32,406 nucleotides of DNA from JAULZV01 sp032117135 (GTDB lineage Bacteria > Patescibacteriota > Minisyncoccia > Phycocordibacterales > JAACPR01). The stretch lies in assembly GCA_032117135.1 (NCBI GenBank), contig JAULZV010000021.1:1-32406 (forward strand), read 5' to 3'. The position numbers were made by a program, and so were the translations under genes. This document shows positions 8,260 to 15,148 of the stretch, one piece after another; the stretch's first letter is position 1; each line of letters starts with the position of its first letter. The notes beneath the pieces were generated by a model that saw only the letters and a list, made by a program, of their open reading frames with translations, did not search any database and was not told the DNA's origin.

Positions 8260-8691
8260 TTAAGAACAAACAGTCGCGCCACCAAGTGCTGACGCACCTT
8301 CTTTAGATGCACCTGTCGAATCAACACACCAATAAACACTTGTTGATTTAAGCAATGCAGACATAGCCCACGCATCTTGACTTGCATTACATACAACAGA
8401 TGTGGAACCTGCGTCAAGGGCTGCTTGTCGGTTATCACCAATAACATTAACACCTGTTGCATTACACACGTTTACAGTAGGAGTTACAGAGGATGCATAC
8501 TTGTTTTGATTCAACTCAGCATACAACTCAGCTTCAGCTCGTGCGTTCACAAGGTTAGCTTTGATAGCAGCGTCAGCACCCTTTGCTCGTGCAGAGTTAA
8601 GTGATGCAAGTACTACTGATGAGAGAATACCAATGATGGCGATCACCACAAGAAGTTCAATCAATGTAAAACCTTTATTCTTGTTTTTCAT
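8260..8691 (-). CDS. Type IV pilin, probably the main pilus subunit
   Basis: A 143-aa prepilin with short leader MKNKNKG and mature start FTLIELLVVIAIIGILSSVV (Glu5 present), the most canonical stalk in the window. The small globular domain has four cysteines (VCNATG, VVCNAS, YWCVDS, TVCS), which could form two disulfides. ASLNSARAKGADAAIKANLVNARAEAELY is the usual helix after the stalk in small Parcubacteria-type pilins. It has its own -10 box, a 5' hairpin and a strong terminator, unlike the four minor pilins, which suggests high and separate expression. Main-subunit status is inferred from this. Confidence 0.82.
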   Translation of the reverse strand: MKNKNKGFTLIELLVVIAIIGILSSVVLASLNSARAKGADAAIKANLVNARAEAELYAELNQNKYASSVTPTVNVCNATGVNVIGDNRQAALDAGSTSVVCNASQDAWAMSALLKSTSVYWCVDSTGASKEGASALGGATVCS

Positions 8692-8731
8692 ATTTTTAAT
8701 TTATAAAACTAATTAACCGTTAATTAATAAA

Positions 8732-8765
8732 TTTGACAGCTTCCGAACCTTGCGGCTCCGTCAAA
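8732..8765 (-). promoter_or_regulatory. Hairpin at the 5' end of the pilin mRNA
   Basis: An inverted repeat with outer arms TTTGAC and GTCAAA encloses a G/C-rich middle that can pair further with internal bulges. From the predicted start at about 8771 the hairpin would occupy roughly the first 40 nt of the pilin transcript, followed by an A/T-rich leader of about 40 nt. A protective stem of this kind is known to stabilise abundant mRNAs; that role here is inference. Confidence 0.45.
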
Positions 8766-8777
8766 CCTATATGTACT

Positions 8778-8783
8778 ATTATA
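8778..8783 (-). promoter_or_regulatory. -10 box of the pilin promoter
   Basis: Perfect TATAAT on the minus strand in the gap between obgE and the pilin gene. The -35 region (near the end of obgE) has no clear match. The leader is about 80 nt, much longer than elsewhere in the window. Confidence 0.45.
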
Positions 8784-8806
8784 TGGCGTATGAGAAATAA
8801 CTAGTA

Positions 8807-9769
8807 TTAGTTATCCACAGACGACGAAAGGAGTTTTTTGAGTTGAGCGACCGAATCATCATCAAGGATAGATACAAAGAGTATTTCTTTGTCTCCAAAC
8901 AACCCTTGGATCTCTTTAATTTTTTGAGTATCAACAGTGTCAGTCTTAGTGATAAGAAGTATCTCTTTTTTGAGTGAAAGGTCAGTATTAAAGGCAATCA
9001 ACTCTTCACGAATTGTGTGATAATCCTCGAGAATTGTTTGAGATCCTGCATCAATACAATGGAGGAGAGTTTTGGTTCTTTGGATATGTCTCAAGAATTT
9101 GTGTCCGAGCCCCTTCCCTTCACTTGCGCCTTCAATCAATCCAGGGATATCCGCAATCACAACACCATACATATCACCAAGATGTGGCTCGAGTGTTGTA
9201 AAATTATAGTTTCCTACTTTGGACTTAGAGTTAGTCAACGTATTAAGAAGAGTTGATTTGCCTGCATTAGGAAGTCCAATCAATCCATAGTCTGCAATAA
9301 GTCTAAGTTCAATATAAAAATCAGCTTCTTCACCAGCTCTTCCTTTTGTGAATTGAGTAGGAGCTTGATTAATGGGACCTTTGAACATTTCATTTCCAAG
9401 ACCCCCTTTACCTCCATGAAGAATTTTTATTTTTTGTCCTAATTCAAGGAGTTCGTATTCAACACCTGTCTCGAGATTTTTGACATATGATCCCAATGGG
9501 AGTTCAAGTACTAAATCTTCTCCGTCTGCGCCAGTTCGACTTCGTTCGCTCCCAGGAAATGCGTTTGGAGCGGCGAGTTCGGTTTTGTGTCGATATTTTT
9601 CGAGAATTGCTGAGTTGCGCACCGCTTCAATATACACATCTCCACCACGACCACCATTACCTCCTGCTGGACCTGAGTACTCTTTTCCTTTTAAATGAAG
9701 CCACCTGACGACACCGTCGCCTCCTGTACCTGCTTTTAAATGTATTTTTATTTCATCTACGAATGACAT
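8807..9769 (-). CDS. obgE: Obg-family GTPase without C-terminal OCT domain
   Basis: Ribosome-associated GTPase involved in late 50S assembly. The glycine-rich Obg fold covers about 1-156 (FVDEIKIHLKAGTGGDGVV; GPAGGNGGRGGDVY). The GTPase domain follows: G1 GLPNAGKS (165-172), G2 with NFTTLEP, G3 DIPGLIEGA (207-215), G4 TKTD (about 274; the usual form is NKxD). The protein stops at 320 aa just after the G domain, so the OCT domain of longer homologues is absent. It follows the MYG1-like gene by 23 bp and is the last gene of its run; the pilin gene has its own promoter. Confidence 0.95.
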   Translation of the reverse strand: MSFVDEIKIHLKAGTGGDGVVRWLHLKGKEYSGPAGGNGGRGGDVYIEAVRNSAILEKYRHKTELAAPNAFPGSERSRTGADGEDLVLELPLGSYVKNLETGVEYELLELGQKIKILHGGKGGLGNEMFKGPINQAPTQFTKGRAGEEADFYIELRLIADYGLIGLPNAGKSTLLNTLTNSKSKVGNYNFTTLEPHLGDMYGVVIADIPGLIEGASEGKGLGHKFLRHIQRTKTLLHCIDAGSQTILEDYHTIREELIAFNTDLSLKKEILLITKTDTVDTQKIKEIQGLFGDKEILFVSILDDDSVAQLKKLLSSSVDN

Positions 9770-9792
9770 ATATTTGCGTTTGTTACAGCACC

Positions 9793-10665
9793 TTACGACT
9801 CAATTGCCTTTTTGGCAAGCAACAGTGCGGATTCTTTGGTTGTTGCCGCCGCCATAAAAAGCTTACGATGACAAAAAATAGCTCCTTCCACCCCACTAAC
9901 ACGAACAAGATCTGCATCTCGTAGTCCCGCCCATTCTTGAGGCAGGTCCTTTCGATTGACGAATAGTGAGTCTTGCGTCGCGTTAATTCTCCATATAGTT
10001 TTTTGCTTGTTTGGAGAAATGACATATAAGATTTCAGTATACTTTTGAAGCGTATCGCTCCATGGATAATACTCATCAAGAACCACGATTCGTTTGTCTT
10101 GCGCGCGTTCGTACATAGCTTCGACCAATGGAATTGCTTCTGCTTTATCTTGAGCATTCTTGATTTCTCTTCGAATAATTTTTTCTAATACATGAACTAC
10201 TTCCATAAACGCTTCGTCATATCTATCTTGTTCTTTCCAGGTAGCACCAAAAGAGGCACAGATAGAGTTAATAGAATATTCTCGAACATCATCATACAAA
10301 TACTCTACAAACGCATATCCATTATCATGCGCATCAATTGGTTGAACTATCTTTTGATCGACCATATCTGCAACGACTTGAGATCCGCAAATATGCTCAC
10401 CCCACTTTTTCCATACAAGACCAAAAGAAGCATATGGCACACCGTTCTCACGAGTACCTGCACCTTCGACTTGATGATGATCAAAACGATTTGATGTAGG
10501 ATCATAGACATTACCCACATCAAATACAATATCTGCGGATTGAATAATCTGTTCGTCTCGAGTTCTGATAACTTCAGTTATTTGATCACCTAGGGCAATG
10601 ATAAGTGTTGCCATTGCGCACACATCATCTGCATGAAACCTATCGTCGTGAGTTACTATTTTCAT
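9793..10665 (-). CDS. MYG1-family (UPF0160) protein, DHH-like phosphoesterase
   Basis: A 290-aa protein that begins KIVTHDDRFHADDVCAMATL and contains DVGNVYDPTSNRFDHHQ, the two metal-binding motifs of the MYG1 family. MYG1 members belong to the DHH-like phosphoesterases, and the eukaryotic protein is described as a 3'-5' RNA exonuclease; the bacterial role is not settled. Length fits the family. No membrane segment or signal is present, so it is cytoplasmic. It starts 1 bp after the stop of the bactofilin-like gene and is followed by obgE, so the three probably share a transcript with secA at its head. Family call firm; biochemical role inferred. Confidence 0.85.
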   Translation of the reverse strand: MKIVTHDDRFHADDVCAMATLIIALGDQITEVIRTRDEQIIQSADIVFDVGNVYDPTSNRFDHHQVEGAGTRENGVPYASFGLVWKKWGEHICGSQVVADMVDQKIVQPIDAHDNGYAFVEYLYDDVREYSINSICASFGATWKEQDRYDEAFMEVVHVLEKIIRREIKNAQDKAEAIPLVEAMYERAQDKRIVVLDEYYPWSDTLQKYTEILYVISPNKQKTIWRINATQDSLFVNRKDLPQEWAGLRDADLVRVSGVEGAIFCHRKLFMAAATTKESALLLAKKAIES

Positions 10666-10666
10666 A

Positions 10667-11815
10667 TTATAATTTTATTTTTTTTCTTCTAATGTGAATA
10701 TACTGATCATATATTACAGCACCGAATGTTGCGATGTAGAGTCCATAAACAATTATTTTTCCAATTTTTGGAATGAACATAATGAACGTAAGAAGCAAAA
10801 GCATAAGAGCAGATATTCCAAATTGTACTGTTGGTTTTTGCTTTTTTTGTATTATTTTTTGATACAATGATGCAAGCAGTACCGCACTCAAAGCTGGCAA
10901 AAGTATTATGATGATAGCAAACATAAGTCCAAGTATAATTGAGACAGGTATCAATACCACGGTCGCAAACAACAGAGCAATAAGCAGTGGCAAGAGTATG
11001 AGCGACAAGAATCCAATAGGAAGGATGAGGAGTTTTTGTTGATTAACAACATCAACTATTCGCTGAGTAAAGACACGGAATATTTGTGTCAGAATGAATA
11101 TCACAAAAAGTGTAGCGACCATTTTGATAATAGACCAAAATCCCATCAAGCCAAGAAAGAATTTTTGGACAACATCATTTTGTCTAATCGAATCAATTTG
11201 ATTAAATGTAAGAGATTGTTCGATCTGAGCACCATCTTGTATCACTGCACGTACAGGAGAAAAATATGCGATATCTGACGATACTCGAGCCCGCGAACCG
11301 AATGTGAGGCGTTGGGAAGTGTATGTAGCTGTTTCAACTATATTACCATCTATAAAAATAGAGTTTGCAGTAATTTGAGTTGCTCCTAAAAATTGTCCTG
11401 AAGAGGTTACAGAATTAGCCAATATCAGCATATCTCCATTTATAATTGCGTCATCTTGTATCGTGACATGATTTGCAACAATAACAAGATCTCGATTAGT
11501 GATCCCATTGATAGTGACTGAATTCGCAATAATACGGGTATCATCAAACATTTCTCCTCCCACAGAGACAGCACCTCCGACAAGTGTTACATCCCCGAAT
11601 ATAGTTCCATTAATAGTTTGATTAGCCGCAACAGACACCATGTCAGTCATTAATGTTGCATCAAAGAAAGTCTTGAATCCTGCAATATAGACGTTTTCTT
11701 CTGTTTCAAATGACTCTAAAATCGAAACATCAGGAGCAATTTTGAGTTCGTACGCAGATACAAATACAGGAAAACACAAGGAAAGAGTAGTGATGCTTAA
11801 GAATATGGCTTTCAT
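10667..11815 (-). CDS. Bactofilin-like membrane protein (polymer-forming repeat plus TM helices)
   Basis: The start at 11815 is preferred over the longer frame because it begins with a signal peptide (MKAIFLSITTLSLCFPVFVSA), lies just past the secA stop at 11832, and the extra 30 residues are only the antisense-frame overlap with secA. This gives 382 aa. Residues about 30-200 form short beta-rich repeats of the type NSVTINGITNRDLVIVANHV, like the right-handed beta-helix of bactofilins (DUF583). The C-terminal half holds about five hydrophobic helices and a basic end (RRKKIKL). The signal peptide implies that the repeat domain faces outward. The role is probably structural at the envelope; this is inference. 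Followed by the MYG1-like gene after 1 bp. Confidence 0.72.
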   Translation of the reverse strand: MKAIFLSITTLSLCFPVFVSAYELKIAPDVSILESFETEENVYIAGFKTFFDATLMTDMVSVAANQTINGTIFGDVTLVGGAVSVGGEMFDDTRIIANSVTINGITNRDLVIVANHVTIQDDAIINGDMLILANSVTSSGQFLGATQITANSIFIDGNIVETATYTSQRLTFGSRARVSSDIAYFSPVRAVIQDGAQIEQSLTFNQIDSIRQNDVVQKFFLGLMGFWSIIKMVATLFVIFILTQIFRVFTQRIVDVVNQQKLLILPIGFLSLILLPLLIALLFATVVLIPVSIILGLMFAIIIILLPALSAVLLASLYQKIIQKKQKPTVQFGISALMLLLLTFIMFIPKIGKIIVYGLYIATFGAVIYDQYIHIRRKKIKL

Positions 11816-11831
11816 ATTCTTATAATACTCT

Positions 11832-14339
11832 TTATTTTTTGATTTCCCAACCATCTTGGAGAAACTCATGTGCCTTCTTGAATTTGAGAGTTTTCTCTGA
11901 TCCATTTTTGACGATAGTCACAATATCATTGCGAGCATAATTAGCATGAGGATTAACTGTATCAGTCACTCCTGCAGTACCACCTACTTTTTGCGCATCA
12001 CGCATGACTTTCTTGATTCGCTCTTCTTCTCTTTTAAAAGCTTGTTCATCAATATTTTGAATAAGGGTTGCAACGCGATCAAGTATCGAATTTTTGAGCA
12101 TCTCAAACATAATTCTTCCTTCTTTTTGATATTCGATCAAGGGATCACGTTGACCATACGCACGCAACGCTACAGATGATCTTGTATAGGACATTGATTC
12201 AAGATGATCAATCCAGTGAGTATCAATTGTTTGAAGCAAAAATCTTCTCACAAGTTGCATCAAATTTTCGAGTCCAATTTCGGTAATCTTTTTTTGGACG
12301 ATGTCATTTGTTTCAGGAGAAATATTTGTAATGAGAGCCAATTCTTTTTCGAGAGTTTCTTTTTCACCAAATAATATTGCACGCCTTCTTTTGTAGATTG
12401 CATCACGTTGAGTATTCAAAACATTATCGTATGCCAATAGTTGTTTTCGTTGGTCGAAGTTTATTCCTTCTATTTTCTCTTGAGCCGCCTCGAGAGACCT
12501 AGATATCATTTTGTTTTGAATTGGCTGATCTTCTGGTATTCCAAGTCGACCCATCATGTTTTTGACAAGATCAGTCGAGAATATTCTCATAAGATCATCT
12601 GACATCGATACATAAAATTGAGTTTCTCCTGGATCCCCTTGTCTTCCTGATCGTCCCCGAAGTTGATTATCAATACGTCGCGCCTCATGTCGTTCGGTAC
12701 CAATCACAAAAAGTCCTCCAAGTGACTTGACCTCATCATATGCTTCTTGATCAAAAGGTACCCCGCCAAGCTTAATATCTACTCCTCGACCTGCCATGTT
12801 AGTTGCAATCGTTACAGCTCCTTTATGTCCTGCTCGAGCGATCACATTCCCCTCTTCTTCATGATTCTTAGCATTGAGCACTTCATGTGCAATACCTTCT
12901 TTGGTCAAAAATGCAGAGAGCATTTCGTTTTTTTCAATAGATACTGTTCCAATCAAAACTGGTTGACCTTTTGCGTTGAGCTCTTTTATTTTTTGAGTAA
13001 TTGCCATGAACTTTCCGTTTTCGGTTTGAAATATAAGGTCATGTTGATCTATTCTTTGGATAGTACGATGAGTAGGAACAACAACAGTATCAAGTTGATA
13101 CACTTTATAAAATTCTTCAGACGATGTCATTGCGGTACCAGTCATACCTGCAAGTTTTGTGTACATCTTAAAATAATTTTGATAAGTAATCGATGCGTAT
13201 GTTCTTGATTCTTGTTCTATGTGCACACCTTCTTTTGCTTCGATAGCTTGATGAATACCATCAGACCATCGTCTTCCTGGTTGAAGTCTTCCAGTGAATT
13301 CATCGACAATAACAATCTTATTGTCTCGCACCACATATTCTTTGTTGGCACGATACAGCGCAAGAGCCTTGGTTGCTGTTTCGAGATGATGCACATACTT
13401 AACACCTTTTTCGGTGTATAAGTTATCAACACCAAGTGCTTTTTCTGCTTTTTCGATACCTTCATTAGTTAATTGTATTGCGCGATGCTTTTCTTCTAGA
13501 GTATAGTCGACATCTTTTTGAAAAGGAGCAACTATATCTTTGAAGATTTTATATAAATTTTCAGCTTCTACTGAAGGAGCAGAGATAATAAGAGGAGTAC
13601 GCGCCTCATCAATCAAAATGGAGTCTATTTCGTCGACAATTGCAAAACGATGTTCAACTTGTCTGATTCGATCTTTTTCGTATTCGATGTTATCTCGAAG
13701 ATAATCAAAACCAAGTTGACTGTTCGTCGCATATAATATATCTGCACGATATGCTTCAACTCTTGAAATAGGAGAAAGAAATTCTTCAACAACATTATAT
13801 GAACCTTCTGAGTCACGTTCTTCATCTGTGCGCTCGGTTTGTTTTTGAGAATCATACAAAAATGATTGTTCTCCATTGATAATCGCAACACTCAGTCCCA
13901 AGAAATCATAGACTTGTCCCATCCATACCGCATCACGTTTTGCAAGATAATCATTAACTGTCACAACATGTACACTACCAGCAAGCGCATTCAGATATGC
14001 CGGAAGCGTAGCTACGAGTGTTTTACCTTCACCCGTTCTCATTTCGGCAATTTTTCCATCATGAATTATCATTCCTCCAATAAGCTGCACATCATAATGC
14101 CTTTCGCCTGAAACTCTTCTTGATGCTTCACGCACTGTAGCAAAGGCTTCAGGTAAAATATCATCAAGCGTTTTCCCTTCCTTAAGAAGCTCTCTAAAAT
14201 AAGTAGTTTTTGATTTAAGTTCAGCATCAGACAATGCCTGCATTGCAGGCTCATATGAATTGGTAAGTTCGACTAATCCAGTGTATTTTCTAAGGGTTTT
14301 TGTATTTTGGTCAGCAAAGATGCTCTTTAAAAATTTCAT
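11832..14339 (-). CDS. secA: Preprotein translocase ATPase SecA
   Basis: Motor that drives unfolded proteins through SecYEG. The 835-aa protein shows Walker A MRTGEGKT (100-107), TVNDYLAKRDA, the DEAD-type box VDEIDSILIDEARTPLIIS, NMAGRGVDIKLGG, and the motif VI region GRSGRQGDPGETQFYVS, followed by the helical scaffold domain. The usual C-terminal zinc-binding, SecB-interacting tail (C-x-C-x8-C) is missing; instead the end reads RNDIVTIVKNG...FLQDGWEIKK, a short non-cysteine tail. It heads the run secA, bactofilin-like, MYG1-like, obgE. A candidate leaderless promoter precedes it. Confidence 0.97.
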   Translation of the reverse strand: MKFLKSIFADQNTKTLRKYTGLVELTNSYEPAMQALSDAELKSKTTYFRELLKEGKTLDDILPEAFATVREASRRVSGERHYDVQLIGGMIIHDGKIAEMRTGEGKTLVATLPAYLNALAGSVHVVTVNDYLAKRDAVWMGQVYDFLGLSVAIINGEQSFLYDSQKQTERTDEERDSEGSYNVVEEFLSPISRVEAYRADILYATNSQLGFDYLRDNIEYEKDRIRQVEHRFAIVDEIDSILIDEARTPLIISAPSVEAENLYKIFKDIVAPFQKDVDYTLEEKHRAIQLTNEGIEKAEKALGVDNLYTEKGVKYVHHLETATKALALYRANKEYVVRDNKIVIVDEFTGRLQPGRRWSDGIHQAIEAKEGVHIEQESRTYASITYQNYFKMYTKLAGMTGTAMTSSEEFYKVYQLDTVVVPTHRTIQRIDQHDLIFQTENGKFMAITQKIKELNAKGQPVLIGTVSIEKNEMLSAFLTKEGIAHEVLNAKNHEEEGNVIARAGHKGAVTIATNMAGRGVDIKLGGVPFDQEAYDEVKSLGGLFVIGTERHEARRIDNQLRGRSGRQGDPGETQFYVSMSDDLMRIFSTDLVKNMMGRLGIPEDQPIQNKMISRSLEAAQEKIEGINFDQRKQLLAYDNVLNTQRDAIYKRRRAILFGEKETLEKELALITNISPETNDIVQKKITEIGLENLMQLVRRFLLQTIDTHWIDHLESMSYTRSSVALRAYGQRDPLIEYQKEGRIMFEMLKNSILDRVATLIQNIDEQAFKREEERIKKVMRDAQKVGGTAGVTDTVNPHANYARNDIVTIVKNGSEKTLKFKKAHEFLQDGWEIKK

Positions 14340-14374
14340 TGACCAAATATAGCATACTTACTATACATTGAAAA
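14340..14374 (-). promoter_or_regulatory. Candidate leaderless promoter of secA
   Basis: On the minus strand TTTTCA (14369-14374), 17 bp, then TATATT (14346-14351), then 6 nt to the secA ATG. Transcription would start at or next to the start codon. The -35 box overlaps the first arm of the upstream terminator. Confidence 0.45.
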
Positions 14375-14397
14375 ACCCCGCACGGGGCGGGGTTTTT
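14371..14397 (-). terminator. Rho-independent terminator after the H1-like gene
   Basis: Arms 14371-14381 (AAAAACCCCGC) and 14387-14397 (GCGGGGTTTTT) form an 11-bp stem with a 5-nt loop and A/T flanks on both sides. It lies 8 bp after the stop of the small lysine-rich gene and insulates secA from it. Confidence 0.88.
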
Positions 14398-14405
14398 CTC
14401 AGAGA

Positions 14406-14558
14406 CTATTTTTTCTTTGTAGCCTTTTTCTTTGGAGCTGCTTTCTTCACAGTCTTCTTTACTGCTTTTTTAGCTGGCTTTTTTGCCACAGCTTTTTTTA
14501 CAGTCTTCTTTACTGCTTTCTTAGCAACTTTTTTCTTTGCAACTTTTTTTACTGCCAT
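14406..14558 (-). CDS. Small lysine-rich histone H1-like protein
   Basis: A 50-aa open frame on the minus strand from ATG at 14558 to TAG at 14406. It consists almost only of Lys, Ala, Val, Thr and Pro: MAVKKVAKKKVAKKAVKKTV, further KK-A/V repeats, and an end rich in PKKKATKKK. Such repeats are typical of bacterial H1-like proteins (Chlamydia HctB and Bordetella BpH1 types), which bind DNA without sequence specificity. It has a palindromic promoter region upstream and a strong terminator 8 bp downstream, so it is a stand-alone gene. The frame is AAA/AAG-rich and low in complexity, but the start, stop and terminator placement support a real gene. Nucleoid binding is inferred from composition. 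Confidence 0.75.
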   Translation of the reverse strand: MAVKKVAKKKVAKKAVKKTVKKAVAKKPAKKAVKKTVKKAAPKKKATKKK

Positions 14559-14577
14559 TTTATTTTTTGAAAAATAG

Positions 14578-14597
14578 TTATCTATAATTATAGATAA
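14578..14597. promoter_or_regulatory. Perfect 20-bp palindrome over the H1-like gene promoter
   Basis: TTATCTATAATTATAGATAA is its own reverse complement and contains TATAAT in both directions. It ends 20 nt before the H1-like ATG. Minus-strand TTGCAC (14608-14613) lies 15-17 bp upstream of the possible -10 hexamers. A dyad covering a -10 box is the usual layout of a repressor operator; which protein binds is unknown. Confidence 0.45.
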
Positions 14598-14702
14598 TAA
14601 TTTCGACGTGCAATTATTACCTTCTTATATTTTCGCTTAATAAAATTTAAAAACAATTTTTTATAAAATATTTTTGTGGATAACTAAAAAAATTTTTATA
14701 AA

Positions 14703-14749
14703 ATTTTTTATTTTTATTTTTTAATAATTAAAAAATAAAAATAAAAAAT
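14703..14749. repeat. 47-bp perfect A/T-only palindrome
   Basis: Arms of 23 nt (14703-14725 and 14727-14749) are exact reverse complements around a single central A (14726). Each arm is built of T6-A-T5-A-T6-AAT. It can extrude as a cruciform or fold as a hairpin in either transcript. No G/C core is present, so it is not an ordinary terminator. Confidence 0.85.
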
Positions 14750-14863
14750 ATTACAAAATAAATTTTCATGTTTATAATTTTAAAAATGTATCTCCTTTAA
14801 ATTTATTTATAAGTAAAAATAATTTTTTTATAAAATTTTTATAAACTTTTCATATCTATTACA

Positions 14864-14891
14864 TTGAAATTTTAAACAAATAACCTATAAT
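14864..14891 (+). promoter_or_regulatory. Promoter of the predicted small RNA
   Basis: TTGAAA (14864-14869), 16-bp spacer, TATAAT (14886-14891). This is one of the best sigma70-type promoters in the window. The predicted start is about 14898. Confidence 0.65.
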
Positions 14892-14897
14892 GAAAGT

Positions 14898-15013
14898 TGT
14901 TGGTTCAGTTGACCAACGGCTGCACTCACTTAGGCATTCACTTGGAGTTGGCACCCGTTGGTCAACTGAGTCCGCAATTTAAGCGCATGCATCACAAGAT
15001 GCATGCGCTTTTA
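14898..15013 (+). ncRNA. Predicted structured small RNA, unknown family
   Basis: About 115 nt between a good promoter and a strong terminator. The first half folds into a 15-bp perfect stem: TCAGTTGACCAACGG (14905-14919) with CCGTTGGTCAACTGA (14955-14969), extendable by G-U pairs. The 35-nt loop contains an imperfect tandem repeat, GCACTCACTTAG (14922-14933) and GCATTCACTTGG (14934-14945), so TCACTT is exposed twice. The second hairpin is the terminator. I do not recognise tmRNA, RNase P, SRP RNA or a tRNA; it is shorter than typical 6S RNA, and its stem lacks the 6S central bubble. Direction is chosen by the promoter and T-tail. A base-pairing regulator or protein-binding RNA would fit, but function is unknown. 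Confidence 0.65.
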
Positions 15014-15014
15014 T
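14981..15014 (+). terminator. Rho-independent terminator of the predicted small RNA
   Basis: Stem AAGCGCATGCATC (14981-14993) with GATGCATGCGCTT (14998-15010), loop ACAA, followed by TT then ATG. The 13-bp stem is perfect. It lies directly after the long hairpin, about 85 nt from the predicted transcript start. Confidence 0.85.
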
Positions 15015-15040
15015 GTACCTAACTTGAACCCTTACACACA

Positions 15041-15065
15041 AAAAAGCCGCCAAAGGCGGCTTTTT
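15041..15065 (-). terminator. Rho-independent terminator, probably of the O-antigen ligase-like gene
   Basis: Arms AAAAAGCCGCC (15041-15051) and GGCGGCTTTTT (15055-15065) with a 3-nt loop. It lies 84 bp past the stop of the minus-strand gene at 15149, and 30 bp past the small RNA terminator on the other strand. Its symmetric A/T flanks let it act in both directions. Confidence 0.85.
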
Positions 15066-15148
15066 GCAGACATTCGTGGAGTTGGTAACCCAACACTCAC
15101 AAAAATATAGTATCACACATATCACAATCATGCAAGTTTTTGTTCAAA

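Larger units (their letters stand above)
14559..14897. other. Extremely A+T-rich non-coding region with palindromes and one DnaA box
   Basis: I see no gene in these 340 bases. The stretch is nearly free of G and C, far beyond the already A+T-rich surroundings. It contains the 20-bp palindrome at 14578-14597, a 47-bp palindrome at 14703-14749, three exact copies of TTTTTATAAAAT (14658-14669, 14693-14704, 14825-14836), a consensus DnaA box TGTGGATAA (14675-14683) between the first two copies, and the promoter of the following RNA gene. It could be a promoter/curvature region, a protein-loading site, or a replication-related region. dnaA and dnaN are not nearby, so calling it oriC is not justified. 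Confidence 0.6.

Noticed and set aside
8811..8819. Second consensus DnaA box (TTATCCACA)
   Set aside because: It lies inside the last codons of obgE, alone, with no A/T-rich unwinding region or further boxes beside it.
11816..11905. 30-residue N-terminal extension of the bactofilin-like protein
   Set aside because: It overlaps the 3' end of secA in another frame and would bury the signal peptide; the internal ATG at 11815 is a better start.
12747..13208. 153-aa plus-strand open frame inside secA
   Set aside because: Cys/Phe/Ser-rich shadow of a confidently identified gene, with no promoter or conserved motif.
14368..14577. Plus-strand open frame of 69 aa rich in Phe, Ala and Thr
   Set aside because: It is the antisense of the lysine-rich H1-like gene; poly-Phe results from complementing AAA/AAG codons. 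The minus-strand frame has the fitting terminator.
14559..14897. oriC
   Set aside because: Only one consensus DnaA box is visible and dnaA, dnaN, rpmH or gyrB are not nearby. I describe the structure but do not call an origin.
14890..14982. 30-codon open frame (MKVVGSVDQRLHSLRHSLGV...) running through the predicted small RNA and stopping at its terminator
   Set aside because: Its ATG overlaps the TATAAT box, so it would not be in the transcript, and its sequence is dictated by the perfect inverted repeat and the 12-nt tandem repeat. RNA structure explains the region better; a comparison with relatives could reverse this.
14950..15090. Integron attC-like site at the paired GTTGG/CCAAC motifs
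   Set aside because: The GTTRRRY / RYYYAAC core sites are not correctly placed, and the motif is explained by the hairpin; no integrase is visible.
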